DNA of 49,431 bases from Bacteroidaceae bacterium (GCA_024682035.1 JAIKZS010000048.1:1-49431), one strand, 5' to 3'. Shown: positions 10,304-19,295, counted from the first letter of the stretch. The notes: generated from the sequence alone by a model not told the origin. Numbers and translations: made by a program.

Positions 10304-12409
10304 ATGAAGAAACAAATTTTAATGGCATCCGTCGTAGCTTTTATGCTAGCTGGATGTTCTAGTGAGAAGACTTCTACCAATCCTTTCTTCGCTGAAAAGT
10401 ATGGTACAGAGTATGAAATTCCACCTTTTAGTGCAATTACAACTGAGCATATTCGCGAAGCGCTGCTCAAGGGTTATGAAGAGCAAAAGAAAGAAATTCA
10501 GGCAATTGCTGAAAGTTCTGAAGCACCTACTTTCGAAAACACGATTCTGGCCATGGAAAATGCGGGCGAGTTGCTTACTAGGGTGAGTAGTGTTTTTGGA
10601 CCTTTGTCAAGCAGCAACTCTTCTCAGGAGTATCGTGACCTAGAGAAAGAAATCGCTCCACTAAGTTCTGAAATGAGCTCTCTCATTTACATGAATGACA
10701 AACTGTTCCAGCGTATAAAGCAAATTCACGACAATCAGTCGTCAATGAATTATACCAAAGAGCAACTGAAGATCATTGATAATAACTATAAACGCTTTGT
10801 TCGTAATGGCGCTTTGCTCAGTGAAGGTGATAAGCAGAAATTGGCTGATCTGAACAAAGAAATATCTTTGTTGCAACTGCAATTTGAGCAAAACCTTTTG
10901 CACGAGACTAACAACACATTTGTTACTGTTGATAAGTTGGAAGACCTTGACGGGCTTTCTCAGGAAAATATCGACCGTGCTGCTGCTATGGCTAAGGCAA
11001 ACGGACAGGAAGGCAAATGGATGTTTAATATGCAACGTGCAAGCTGTAACCCAGTTATTTACTTTTGTAATAACCGCGATTTGAGAAAAAAGGTATATGA
11101 AGCCTATTTTAATCGTGGTAACCAAGGTAACGAGTGGGACAACAATGAGATATCCGTAAAATTGCTAAACTTGCGTCTGCAGAAGGCTAAGCTTATGGGC
11201 TTCAAAGATTATGCTTCCTATGCATTGGACGATCGTATGGCCAAGAATAGTGAAAATGTTTATAACTTGCTCAATCAAATTTGGGAACCTGCAGTAAAAA
11301 AAGCAAAAGAAGAATTGGCTGACATCCGTGCTGAGATTAAGAAAGATGGTAAAAACTTCGAACCAGAAGCATGGGATTATGTTTATTATCTTGAAAAAGC
11401 AAAAAAAGCAAAGTTTGATATCGACGACAGTGCTGTACGTCCTTACTTAGAAGTTTATAATGTACAGCAAGGCATTTTCTATGTTGCTAACAAACTCTAT
11501 GGCCTTACCTTTACCGAAAGGACTGATTTACCAAAGTACCAAGATGATACAAAGGTTTTCGAGGTTCGTGACAAGGATGGCTCAATGCTGGCTTTATTCT
11601 ATAGCGACTATTTCCCTCGTGATGGCAAGGGCGCAGGCGCATGGTGCACTAGTTTCCGAGGCACTTATTACAAGGATGGCAAACGTATCATTCCTATTGT
11701 AGTAAATTGTGCTAGCCTTACTCCTGCAAGTAACAATGCTCCAGCTTTACAGAATATTACCAACATCACAACAGAGTTCCACGAGTTTGGCCACGCTTTG
11801 CATTCATTCATGCGTAACACACAATACCGTGGTGCAGGTGGTGTAGAACGCGATTTCGTTGAAGTTCCATCACAAATCAACGAGCACTGGGCTTTGGAGC
11901 CAGAGATTCTGAATGTATATGCAAAGCATTATCAGACAGGCGAAGTTATTCCAATGGAGTTGGTAAAGAAAATTCAAGATAGCCAGAAATATGGTCAAGG
12001 TTTCGAAACAGTAGAATTGGTTGCTGCTTCATTAGTTGATATGGATATGCATACTCTGACTGAGATTCCTGCTAACTTTAATGTCATGGATTTTGAAGAG
12101 CAGAAATTAAAGGAACGTGGCATCCCTAGTCAGATTTTGCCTCGCTATCGTGTTACTAACTTCTCGCACACCATGGGTGGTGGCTATACTGCCGGCTACT
12201 ATAGCTACTTGTGGGCCGAGGTATATGAATGCGATGCGTTCCAGGCATACAAGGAGGCTGGCAATATTCTCGATAGCGAAATTGCTCAACGTTTCCGCGA
12301 CAACATCCTTGCTCCTGGAGGCATTGACGACGGCATGACCATGTATCGCAATTTCCGAGGTCGTGATCCTAAGATTGATGGATTGCTTGAGAACCGAGGT
12401 TTGAATTAA
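10304..12409 (+). CDS. dcp: Peptidyl-dipeptidase (M3 family, Dcp-like), lipoprotein
   Basis: From the ATG at 10304 the protein has 701 residues and a lipoprotein signal peptide ending LAGC (Cys18). The open frame extends upstream to 10229, but the promoter at 10228-10259 makes that start impossible. The zinc-binding motif HEFGH is at residues 493-497, with the third ligand probably Glu520 in FVEVPSQ. This fits the M3A thimet-oligopeptidase/Dcp family, which removes dipeptides from the C-terminus of oligopeptides. Here it should act at the cell envelope, facing the periplasm or surface. An independent promoter and terminator flank the gene. Family identity is certain; exact specificity is inferred. 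Confidence 0.95.
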   Translation: MKKQILMASVVAFMLAGCSSEKTSTNPFFAEKYGTEYEIPPFSAITTEHIREALLKGYEEQKKEIQAIAESSEAPTFENTILAMENAGELLTRVSSVFGPLSSSNSSQEYRDLEKEIAPLSSEMSSLIYMNDKLFQRIKQIHDNQSSMNYTKEQLKIIDNNYKRFVRNGALLSEGDKQKLADLNKEISLLQLQFEQNLLHETNNTFVTVDKLEDLDGLSQENIDRAAAMAKANGQEGKWMFNMQRASCNPVIYFCNNRDLRKKVYEAYFNRGNQGNEWDNNEISVKLLNLRLQKAKLMGFKDYASYALDDRMAKNSENVYNLLNQIWEPAVKKAKEELADIRAEIKKDGKNFEPEAWDYVYYLEKAKKAKFDIDDSAVRPYLEVYNVQQGIFYVANKLYGLTFTERTDLPKYQDDTKVFEVRDKDGSMLALFYSDYFPRDGKGAGAWCTSFRGTYYKDGKRIIPIVVNCASLTPASNNAPALQNITNITTEFHEFGHALHSFMRNTQYRGAGGVERDFVEVPSQINEHWALEPEILNVYAKHYQTGEVIPMELVKKIQDSQKYGQGFETVELVAASLVDMDMHTLTEIPANFNVMDFEEQKLKERGIPSQILPRYRVTNFSHTMGGGYTAGYYSYLWAEVYECDAFQAYKEAGNILDSEIAQRFRDNILAPGGIDDGMTMYRNFRGRDPKIDGLLENRGLN

Positions 12410-12417
12410 AAATATTT

Positions 12418-12457
12418 AAACAAGGGTGAGGAAAAAATCCACACCCTTGTTTTTTTA
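12418..12457 (+). terminator. Intrinsic terminator after dcp
   Basis: AAACAAGGGTG (12418-12428) pairs with CACCCTTGTTT (12442-12452) around an A-rich loop and is followed by further T residues. Confidence 0.85.
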
Positions 12458-12486
12458 TTGCAAAAGATAGAGCTAATCGTTAAGAT

Positions 12487-13056
12487 ATGGAGCTAATAAT
12501 TAAACAGGCAGGTAGAGATGATGCTAAAACTATAGCCCAAGCAGTAAGTCTTGCTTTTGGTGATGACATGATGTACAAGTATTGTGGCAAGAGCGGAAAA
12601 ACTATTATAGAGGCATTGGCTGGCATGAATGTTTCACAGTATAGCTATCGCAATGCATTAATTGCCTATGTAAATGGAGTAGCAGCAGGAGCTATCGTGG
12701 GCTATGATGGTGCTATGCTGCAGCAGTTAAAGCAACCTACCCTATCCTATATTCATCAGCAAACGGGCACTATGCTTCAAATAACAGATGAGACTCAGGC
12801 TGGTGAGTTCTATCTTGATACTCTTGCCGTTTTCCCCGCTTTCAGGCATCAAGGTGTTGCTAAACAACTCATTTTAGCTTTTTGTGAGAATGCTTCAATC
12901 AAGGGACATCAGCATGTAGGGCTGTTGGTTGATGTAAGCAATCCTCAAGCTGAAGAGTTATACCATTCGCTAGGTTTCAAGCGTATCAATCGCACCACTC
13001 TCTTCGATCATAGTTTGTGGCACATGCAGAAAGTATTATTAAAAGCAACAACTTGA
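12487..13056 (+). CDS. GNAT-family N-acetyltransferase
   Basis: This 189-residue protein has the GNAT fold pattern: strand-rich N-terminus, then FYLDTLAVFPAFRHQGVAKQL, where RHQGVA is the acetyl-CoA pyrophosphate-binding (R/Q)xxGx(G/A) motif, and a C-terminal ELYHSLGFKRINR motif B. The substrate cannot be read from the sequence; small molecules, peptides and proteins are all possible. It lies alone between the dcp terminator and the convergent methyltransferase gene, 29 bases from that gene's stop. No standard promoter box was found in the short upstream gap. Family confidence is high, function unknown. Confidence 0.88.
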   Translation: MELIIKQAGRDDAKTIAQAVSLAFGDDMMYKYCGKSGKTIIEALAGMNVSQYSYRNALIAYVNGVAAGAIVGYDGAMLQQLKQPTLSYIHQQTGTMLQITDETQAGEFYLDTLAVFPAFRHQGVAKQLILAFCENASIKGHQHVGLLVDVSNPQAEELYHSLGFKRINRTTLFDHSLWHMQKVLLKATT

Positions 13057-13084
13057 ACCATTTTGAACTATTGCATACCTTTCC

Positions 13085-13570
13085 TTAGACCTTTGGTCTT
13101 ATACCTTCTAGTTTCAGCAACCATACTTTCTTATCTAACCCACCTGCATAACCAGTTAAACTACCATTTGTCCCTATTACCCTGTGGCAAGGTACAATAA
13201 TTCCAATGGGGTTGCGCCTTATGGCACCTCCTACTGCTTGCGCAGATTTGTTGTTTATAATTCTCGCTATGGCTCCATACGTGGTTGTCTGACCATAAGG
13301 TATGGTCAATAAAACTTTCCAAACTTTTTGCTGAAAAGGAGTGCCCTGCATCTTCAAAAGAGGTAAAAAATCAGGTTGCATTCCACTAAAGTATATATCA
13401 AGCCATTGCTGTGTCTTGACGAATACTGGTAGCTCAATTTTTATGGGTTGTTGACCCAATGCAGCTCTAAATGATGGTTGATTATTATACCACAATCCGG
13501 TTAGTGCGCTACCATCGCTGGTCATCGTCATACCTCCAAGTGGAGAATTATATTGCCAAATATAGTTCAT
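13085..13570 (-). CDS. ogt: Methylated-DNA-[protein]-cysteine S-methyltransferase
   Basis: The 161-residue protein carries the methyl-acceptor motif IVPCHRVIG with Cys128, preceded by the helix-turn-helix region (GTPFQQKVWKVLLTIPYGQTTTYGAIA, in two parts) that inserts into the minor groove. This family removes alkyl groups from O6 of guanine by irreversible transfer to the cysteine, a suicide repair. There is no AraC-type Ada N-terminal domain, so it is an Ogt/MGMT-type stand-alone enzyme. It has its own well-spaced promoter. The gene is convergent with the GNAT gene. Confidence 0.95.
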   Translation of the reverse strand: MNYIWQYNSPLGGMTMTSDGSALTGLWYNNQPSFRAALGQQPIKIELPVFVKTQQWLDIYFSGMQPDFLPLLKMQGTPFQQKVWKVLLTIPYGQTTTYGAIARIINNKSAQAVGGAIRRNPIGIIVPCHRVIGTNGSLTGYAGGLDKKVWLLKLEGIRPKV

Positions 13571-13596
13571 AACTAGTTTTATTTATGCAAAAAATA

Positions 13597-13627
13597 CAAA
13601 TGTAATTAGTTTGGTAAACATTTTCAA
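13597..13627 (-). promoter_or_regulatory. Promoter of the methyltransferase gene
   Basis: On the minus strand TTG (13625-13627) is followed 20 bp later by TACATTTG (13597-13604), matching the -33/-7 consensus, about 27 bases before the ATG. Confidence 0.65.
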
Positions 13628-13663
13628 GAAAATGCCTATGAAACTAGGGAAAGACAAAAAGAG

Positions 13664-13699
13664 TGCTACAATTGCTACAATTGCTACAGTTGCTACAGT
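13664..13699. repeat. Four tandem 9-bp repeats (TGCTACAAT/TGCTACAGT)
   Basis: Two TGCTACAAT units are followed directly by two TGCTACAGT units. In one open frame (ATG at 13632 to TAG at 13799) they would encode an (S/I/V)AT repeat, but that frame has no family resemblance over its length and is probably not a functional gene. They open a gene-free stretch of about 400 bp (13571-13973) that also holds the inverted repeat and the 21-22 bp repeats listed next. Confidence 0.85.
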
Positions 13700-13810
13700 T
13701 AGAATCCCCCCTATTTCAAGATTCAAAAAGATATTTTATATTTACATATATAAATATAAAGGCATTTTAAGTATAGAGATTAATGCAAATAAACTGTAGC
13801 AACTGTAGCA
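13682..13810. repeat. Perfect 19-bp inverted repeat with 91-base spacer
   Basis: TGCTACAGTTGCTACAGTT (13682-13700) is repeated as its exact reverse complement at 13792-13810. The left arm consists of the last two 9-bp tandem repeats. The spacer is very AT-rich. The arms could pair in RNA or mark the ends of a small element; no transposase is present. Confidence 0.85.
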
Positions 13811-13841
13811 GATTTATGCTTTGTTGTAGTTCATGCAGGTG

Positions 13842-13905
13842 TTACTACTGGTAAACTGACATTTTACTACTAGTAAACCGATCTTTACTACTAACATAAT
13901 TAACG
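13842..13905. repeat. Three 21-22 bp direct repeats beginning TTACTACT
   Basis: TTACTACT recurs at 13842, 13864 and 13885. The first two units continue with (G/A)GTAAAC(T/C)GA and are similar over most of their length; the third diverges after its first 8 bases. The second contains an odd palindrome, TTTACTA-C-TAGTAAA, at 13863-13877. Spacing of two helical turns suggests a protein-binding array, but this is inference. Confidence 0.7.
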
Positions 13906-13973
13906 GCTATTAAAGATAAAAAAAGGCCAGTTAGTCTGTTGTGTTTTTAATTACTAATATATAATGCACTAAT

Positions 13974-15206
13974 TTAATGACTGATAAGAGCATCAATTTC
14001 GCTAAACTTATCGCCCATGTTAAGATTATAATATACACGATGAAGGCCGTTGACCCAAAGAGAGCGAACGTTAGGTTTCAGCTCACGAGCTTTCTCATAA
14101 TAAGGCAAGGCTTTTTGGTAATATGATTTGAGTTCATCCTGGTCAGCTGTATAACGTGGATCTTTAATATCTGTAGTTACCTGCGTCGAAAAATCTTGAG
14201 CTTGTAAGCAATACACTAATCCTACATTGCTATAAGCCTCTGCATAATTGGGATTGGCATCAATAGATCGTTTGTAGAAAGTTAAGGCATCATTGTATAG
14301 TTTCATTCTATGGTAAAGAAAACCTTTAATGAACAAATAGTAAAAATTGTCTGGATCTTTGGACAGCATGCTGTTAGCTATCTCAAGGGCTTCGTCGAAA
14401 CTATCTTCGTTTGAGTAATAATCTATGAGGTTAGCGAAGAAATAATCGTCCTGAGGATGTTTCTCAATACCGCGTTGCAGCGTTTTGAGCCATTCAGAAG
14501 TATTGCCCGTCTTTTTTTGTGCTTGCGCTAGGAATTCCATTGCATACTGCCCTACTGTGTTATCGTTTTCAGCATAAGGGGCATATTTCAATACGCTGGC
14601 ATAATCACCAATTTTCATCGCCGCTAATACCCCGTAGTACGCAACTTGTGAAAACACAGAGTCTCGGGGTAGCAAATTATCTGATGCAAACATGTCACTC
14701 AGGGTAACATCTACGTATGTATTAAAAAAGTCGCGTGCACGGATCAATTTTACTGTATCAGTATCGGAAGCACGATTGTAATAATAGACACCTCCATAAA
14801 ATAGGTTGCCTTTGTCTGCTAAAATAGCACGTTGATTGTCTTTGCGGTATTTGTTTATTTTCCCAGATTTTTTGTTGAGTTGTGCCAATGAGTCGCAACG
14901 TAAGAAATATTGACACATATTTAGTACGCTATTATATATTGTAAGTGTGTCATAAGGCTTGCGCAGATAAGCATTTTCCATCTGCTGTGCTGATTTTCTT
15001 TGTTCCACCTTACCTGCTACATTCCATGTTTCTGCCAAGTCTTTGGTGGTTGGATCAATGATGATTTTATCCACCATTTTCTGGAGTTCTTTTAAATCAC
15101 CATTTTTAAGTGTAGCTTTGGCCTGCTTTAAAACATCGGTTTGTGAAAATGCATAGCTCATTGGGAAGAGCAGCATGATAAAGAATATAACTGTTTTGCG
15201 TACCAT
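13974..15206 (-). CDS. Secreted tetratricopeptide-repeat protein (paralogue of the next gene)
   Basis: The 410-residue protein has a signal peptide (MVRKTVIFFIMLLFPMSYAFSQ) and TPR-type helical repeats. The clearest are around residues 285-325 (LFIKGFLYHRMKLYNDALTFYKRSIDANPNYAEAYSNVG, in parts) and toward the C-terminus. It is clearly paralogous to the protein at 15318-16517: both share AQDFS, PYYEKAR.L.P...LW..GL..VYYNL.M.DK near the C-terminus. TPR proteins bind partner proteins; this one should act in the periplasm or envelope. It lies 111 bp downstream of its paralogue, after a hairpin. Catalytic residues are not evident, and the function is unknown. Confidence 0.85.
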   Translation of the reverse strand: MVRKTVIFFIMLLFPMSYAFSQTDVLKQAKATLKNGDLKELQKMVDKIIIDPTTKDLAETWNVAGKVEQRKSAQQMENAYLRKPYDTLTIYNSVLNMCQYFLRCDSLAQLNKKSGKINKYRKDNQRAILADKGNLFYGGVYYYNRASDTDTVKLIRARDFFNTYVDVTLSDMFASDNLLPRDSVFSQVAYYGVLAAMKIGDYASVLKYAPYAENDNTVGQYAMEFLAQAQKKTGNTSEWLKTLQRGIEKHPQDDYFFANLIDYYSNEDSFDEALEIANSMLSKDPDNFYYLFIKGFLYHRMKLYNDALTFYKRSIDANPNYAEAYSNVGLVYCLQAQDFSTQVTTDIKDPRYTADQDELKSYYQKALPYYEKARELKPNVRSLWVNGLHRVYYNLNMGDKFSEIDALISH

Positions 15207-15239
15207 ATAATTAATAAGGTGTAGTGCGGTTTTTAATAA

Positions 15240-15272
15240 GGAACCCCAAAAGTTTATCGCTCCTGGGGTTCC
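15240..15272 (-). terminator. Hairpin between the two TPR genes, possible weak terminator
   Basis: GGAACCCCA (15240-15248) pairs with TGGGGTTCC (15264-15272), a 9-bp stem with a 15-base loop. On the minus strand it is followed by TTATTAAAAA rather than a clean U-run, so it may only attenuate or stabilise the upstream mRNA. Confidence 0.45.
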
Positions 15273-15317
15273 CTTAAGTTTATTTAGTTAAATCACCGCT
15301 TCGAAGCGGAATTTGAC

Positions 15318-16517
15318 TTAATATGCCTTCATAACTTCCTCGTACTTGTCATTCATCTGGAGGTTATAGTAAACACTGCTCAAACCTTGCTTCCACAAAG
15401 AAGTGTTATCTGGAGCCAGCTGACGTGCTTTCTCATAATATGGCATAGCCTTTTCGTAGAAACTACGAAGTTTCTTTGCGTCATCAGCAAACTTAGGATC
15501 GTTAGGATTAGAAGATGCAGTCTCAGAGAAGTCCTGTGCCTTCAAAACGTATGACTTACCTAGTTCGCCATAAGCCTGTGCATACTCAGGGTTCTTCTGT
15601 ATAGCCTGTTCGTATTGCTCAATTGCTTTGTCATCATTCTTTTGCTGTGAATACAAGAAACCCTTCACGTAGTTAAAGAAGAAGTTAGTTGGATCCTTAG
15701 CAATCTGCTGATCAGCGAATGCATGAGCTTCGTCATACTTCTCGGTAGAAGTGTAATAGTCAATCATGTTAGCGAAGAAAGACTGATTGCTTGGGAACTT
15801 ATCAAGAGCAACCTTTAGAACATCCAGCATCTGGTCTGTCTTGTTCTGCTTCTTTAATGCCTCAATCAAAAACTCTGTAGCGTTCTGTCCATTCTCAGGA
15901 TCATTTTGGCCAAGAGGAGCATACTTCTCAACAGCAGGGTAGTTCTCTGCACGAATACCTGCCAAAGCAGCATAGTAAGCGATAGTAGCCATTTGAGGAT
16001 CAGCAGCTAAGTTGTCTTTTGCAAACATAGGAGCCTTTGCCAAGTCAACATAAGTACCGAAGAAATCAAGAGCCTTTAAATCAGAACCTTCTTCTCCAGC
16101 ATTGAAAGCAGCAATACCACCATTAACTAGGTTACCCATATCAGTCTTAATAGCAGAAGACATCTTAGACTGGAAACTATGTTCCTTGCCTTTAGCATCT
16201 TTCAACTCATCTGCTTTCAGGAAATATTTCACCATTTGCAGTGCAGCAGCTTGCATTGCAGACTCATCGAAATTCTGACGCTTTACCTGATTCTCCAGTT
16301 GCTTTGCACTCTTCATCTGCTGGATCTGACCAGCAGCATACCATGTGTCAGCCAAATTGGCAGTCTCTGAATTGTCCAGAGCTTGCTGAATCAATGATTC
16401 TGCAGTTGCAAAATCACCCTTCTTACCAGCTTTAGTAGCTTCCTTAATGGCATCCATCTGTGCGAAAGCACCACCTGCTACCAAAACTAAAGCCATTGAT
16501 AAAAATAACTTCTTCAT
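15318..16517 (-). CDS. Secreted tetratricopeptide-repeat protein
   Basis: This 399-residue protein has a clear signal peptide (MKKLFLSMALVLVAGGAFAQ) and several TPR units, for example residues around 285-320 (KGFLYSQQKNDDKAIEQYEQAIQKNPEYAQAYGELG in parts). It is predicted to be periplasmic or envelope-located. It starts 34 bp after gyrA on the same strand with no promoter box in the gap, so cotranscription with gyrA is likely. The downstream paralogue suggests a tandem duplication. No enzyme domain is visible; a scaffolding or protein-interaction role is the usual inference for such proteins. Confidence 0.87.
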   Translation of the reverse strand: MKKLFLSMALVLVAGGAFAQMDAIKEATKAGKKGDFATAESLIQQALDNSETANLADTWYAAGQIQQMKSAKQLENQVKRQNFDESAMQAAALQMVKYFLKADELKDAKGKEHSFQSKMSSAIKTDMGNLVNGGIAAFNAGEEGSDLKALDFFGTYVDLAKAPMFAKDNLAADPQMATIAYYAALAGIRAENYPAVEKYAPLGQNDPENGQNATEFLIEALKKQNKTDQMLDVLKVALDKFPSNQSFFANMIDYYTSTEKYDEAHAFADQQIAKDPTNFFFNYVKGFLYSQQKNDDKAIEQYEQAIQKNPEYAQAYGELGKSYVLKAQDFSETASSNPNDPKFADDAKKLRSFYEKAMPYYEKARQLAPDNTSLWKQGLSSVYYNLQMNDKYEEVMKAY

Positions 16518-16551
16518 AATAGATAAAAATTTTTTAATTAATTATTACTTT

Positions 16552-19098
16552 TCATTCTTTCACATTATCTGTATCAGTCTGCGACTCAGTAACTGGGCCA
16601 TCCGACTGGTTATCATTTTCATTAACGCCATCCGTTAAATCTTCTTCATCTGATGTTGTCATGACCTTGCAAACCGAGCCAATCTCGTCGTTGCGTTTTT
16701 CAAGGTTAATGAGTTTAACGCCTTGAGTAGCACGACCCATTATCCTAACCTCAGCCACCTTCAAGCGTATTGTGATGCCCGACTTATTAATGATCATCAA
16801 GTCGTTCTCTTCAGTCACTGTTTTGATAGCTACCAATTTACCAGTTTTATCAGTAATGTTAAGTGTCTTTACACCCTTTGCACCACGATTGGTCTTTCGA
16901 TAGTCTTCAATGTCTGAACGTTTGCCAAAACCCTGTTCTGAAACCACCATGATGGTTTCGTTTTCAGAATCCTTTACACAAACCATGCCAACTATTTCAT
17001 CTTGCCCATCATCATCGAGTGTCATACCACGAACACCTGTAGCTGTACGGCCCATAGGACGAATCAACGTTTCGTTGAAGCGGATGGCACGACCATTCTT
17101 GTTGGCCATGATAATTTCATTATCTCCATCGGTAAGTCGAACCTCAATAACCTTGTCGCCTTCTACGATATTAATGGCATTTACACCATTCTGCCTTGGA
17201 CGTGAGTATTCGGTAAGACAAGTCTTCTTAACCGTTCCATTTTTAGTACAGAATACTATATAATGTCTTTCGTTAAATTCTTTGTCGTCAAGGTTCTTAA
17301 CACGCAAGTATGCCGTAACCTTATCATCGGGGTCAATGTTCAACAGATTCTGAATGGCACGACCTTTTGAAGTTTTGCTTTCATTAGGAATCTGATAAAC
17401 CTTTAGCCAATAGCATTTACCCTTCTGAGTAAAGAACATCATAGTGTTATGCATTGTTGCAGGATAAATATGCTCAACAAAATCCTCATTGCGCGTATTT
17501 GAACCCTTTGACCCTACACCACCACGGTTCTGGGTACGGAACTCAGCCAACGGAGTGCATTTAATGTAACCCAGGTGTGAAATCGTAATCACTACTTCGT
17601 CATCAGGATAATAGTCTTCAGGATTGATATCACCATCTATCATGCTGATTTCCGTCTTACGCTCATCACCATATTTATCTTTCACCTCTATGAGCTCATC
17701 CTTGATGACCTTACGGCAAACTTCCTCATCAGAAAGAATCAATTCATAGAACGCTATTTTCTTTTCAATTTCTTCATATTCGGCATGCAGCTGGTCTTGC
17801 ATTAGTCCGGTAAGCTGACGTAAACGCATTTCCACAATGGCTTTTGCCTGTATCTCATCGAGCTCAAAACGCTGCATCAGACCTTCAATAGCATCGGCTG
17901 GAGACTTAGCTGCTCGTATAATATGCACCACCTCGTCAATATTGTCGCTGGCAATAATCAAACCCTCGAGTATATGTGCTCTCTCTTGAGCTTTAGCCAA
18001 ATCGTACTTGGTACGGCGTATTACCACTTCATGACGATGATCGATGAAATATTTTATCATGTCACGCAGGGTCAACAGACGAGGTCGTCCATGTACCAAT
18101 GCTACATTATTAACGCTGAAGGATGTTTGCAACTGCGTCAGCTTGTATAATTTATTTAACAATACACGTGAATTGGCATCTCTTTTAACATCTATTACGA
18201 TTCGCATACCTTCTCGGTCGCTCTCATCGTTGGCATTAGCTATGCCTTCAATCTTCTTTTCGTTAGCCAAATCAGCAATATATTTAATGAGGTCGGCTTT
18301 GTTAACTCCATAAGGAATTTCGCTGATGACGATTTTTTCGTGGGTGCCACTATCTTCTATTTCAGCTTTACCGCGAACTACAATGCGTCCTTTGCCTGTT
18401 TCGTAAGACTCACGTATGCCACTAGTCCCTAAAATAATGCCACCAGTTGGGAAGTCGGGACCTTTTACAAACTGCATGAGTTCTTCAGTAGTAATTTCCT
18501 GGTTGTCAACATATGCCACGCAAGCGTCAATTACTTCGCTCAAATTGTGGGTAGGCATATTAGTAGCCATACCTACAGCAATACCAGAGGCACCATTCAC
18601 CAATAGGTTAGGAATGCGAGTAGGTAAAACTGTGGGTTCAAACTCTTCGTTATCAAAGTTTGGCTGCATGTCAACGGTATCCTTGTCGAGATCTTGCATC
18701 ATCTCTTCCCCAATTTTGCGAAGACGACATTCTGTATATCGCATAGCTGCAGGTCCGTCGCCATCAACAGAGCCAAAATTACCTTGACCATCTACCAGCA
18801 TATATCTCAATGCCCATGGTTGGGCCATGCGAACCAAAGCGCCATATACTGACGAGTCGCCATGTGGGTGATATTTACCTAGTACCTCACCTACTACACG
18901 TGCGCATTTTTTATAAGCTTTGTCGGAAGTGTTACCAACCTGCTTCATGCCAAAAAGTATTCTGCGATGAACAGGTTTAAAACCATCTCTTACATCAGGA
19001 AGGGCACGAGCCACAATAACAGACATTGAATAGTCTATATAGGATGACTTCATTTCTTCCTCGATATTTACTTTTATAATTCTGTCTTGATTAATCAT
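16552..19098 (-). CDS. gyrA: DNA gyrase subunit A
   Basis: The 848-residue protein is a full GyrA: N-terminal breakage-reunion domain with catalytic Tyr121 (AAMRYTECR), then six-bladed C-terminal propeller repeats (from about residue 510) that wrap DNA, and an acidic tail. With GyrB it introduces negative supercoils using ATP. The quinolone-resistance region reads HPHGDSSVYGALVRMAQ; Ser82 corresponds to E. coli Ser83, and Gly86 stands where E. coli has Asp87. The GyrA box is a variant (QNRGGVGSKG) compared with QRRGGKG. The two TPR genes follow in the same direction. No clean -7 box was found upstream. Confidence 0.98.
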   Translation of the reverse strand: MINQDRIIKVNIEEEMKSSYIDYSMSVIVARALPDVRDGFKPVHRRILFGMKQVGNTSDKAYKKCARVVGEVLGKYHPHGDSSVYGALVRMAQPWALRYMLVDGQGNFGSVDGDGPAAMRYTECRLRKIGEEMMQDLDKDTVDMQPNFDNEEFEPTVLPTRIPNLLVNGASGIAVGMATNMPTHNLSEVIDACVAYVDNQEITTEELMQFVKGPDFPTGGIILGTSGIRESYETGKGRIVVRGKAEIEDSGTHEKIVISEIPYGVNKADLIKYIADLANEKKIEGIANANDESDREGMRIVIDVKRDANSRVLLNKLYKLTQLQTSFSVNNVALVHGRPRLLTLRDMIKYFIDHRHEVVIRRTKYDLAKAQERAHILEGLIIASDNIDEVVHIIRAAKSPADAIEGLMQRFELDEIQAKAIVEMRLRQLTGLMQDQLHAEYEEIEKKIAFYELILSDEEVCRKVIKDELIEVKDKYGDERKTEISMIDGDINPEDYYPDDEVVITISHLGYIKCTPLAEFRTQNRGGVGSKGSNTRNEDFVEHIYPATMHNTMMFFTQKGKCYWLKVYQIPNESKTSKGRAIQNLLNIDPDDKVTAYLRVKNLDDKEFNERHYIVFCTKNGTVKKTCLTEYSRPRQNGVNAINIVEGDKVIEVRLTDGDNEIIMANKNGRAIRFNETLIRPMGRTATGVRGMTLDDDGQDEIVGMVCVKDSENETIMVVSEQGFGKRSDIEDYRKTNRGAKGVKTLNITDKTGKLVAIKTVTEENDLMIINKSGITIRLKVAEVRIMGRATQGVKLINLEKRNDEIGSVCKVMTTSDEEDLTDGVNENDNQSDGPVTESQTDTDNVKE

Positions 19099-19248
19099 TT
19101 ATATTTAATAAAATTTTGCCAAAATTGAGTTTCATAAAAAAAACCGTGTAAAATTACTACTTTTCTGTGACATACGAAAGGTTTTGGGGCAAAAAAAATA
19201 TTTGGCACATTATTTGTTACATTCATTTAGAGATATGAAACAATTTCG

Positions 19249-19256
19249 TATCTTTG
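19249..19256 (+). promoter_or_regulatory. -7 promoter element for clpC
   Basis: TATCTTTG matches TAnnTTTG, 40 bases before the clpC ATG. A convincing -33 element was not identified. Confidence 0.6.
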
Positions 19257-19295
19257 CATAGGATTATTTTATAATTAACCAAATGGAGTTTTTGA

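Noticed and set aside
13611-13799. Small open frame with an Ala-Thr repeat tail
   Set aside because: It starts at TTG, has no recognisable domain and is explained by the 9-bp tandem repeats; kept only as part of the repeat finding.
13664-13905. CRISPR array
   Set aside because: Units are 9 or 21-22 bp without regular unique spacers, and no cas genes are present.
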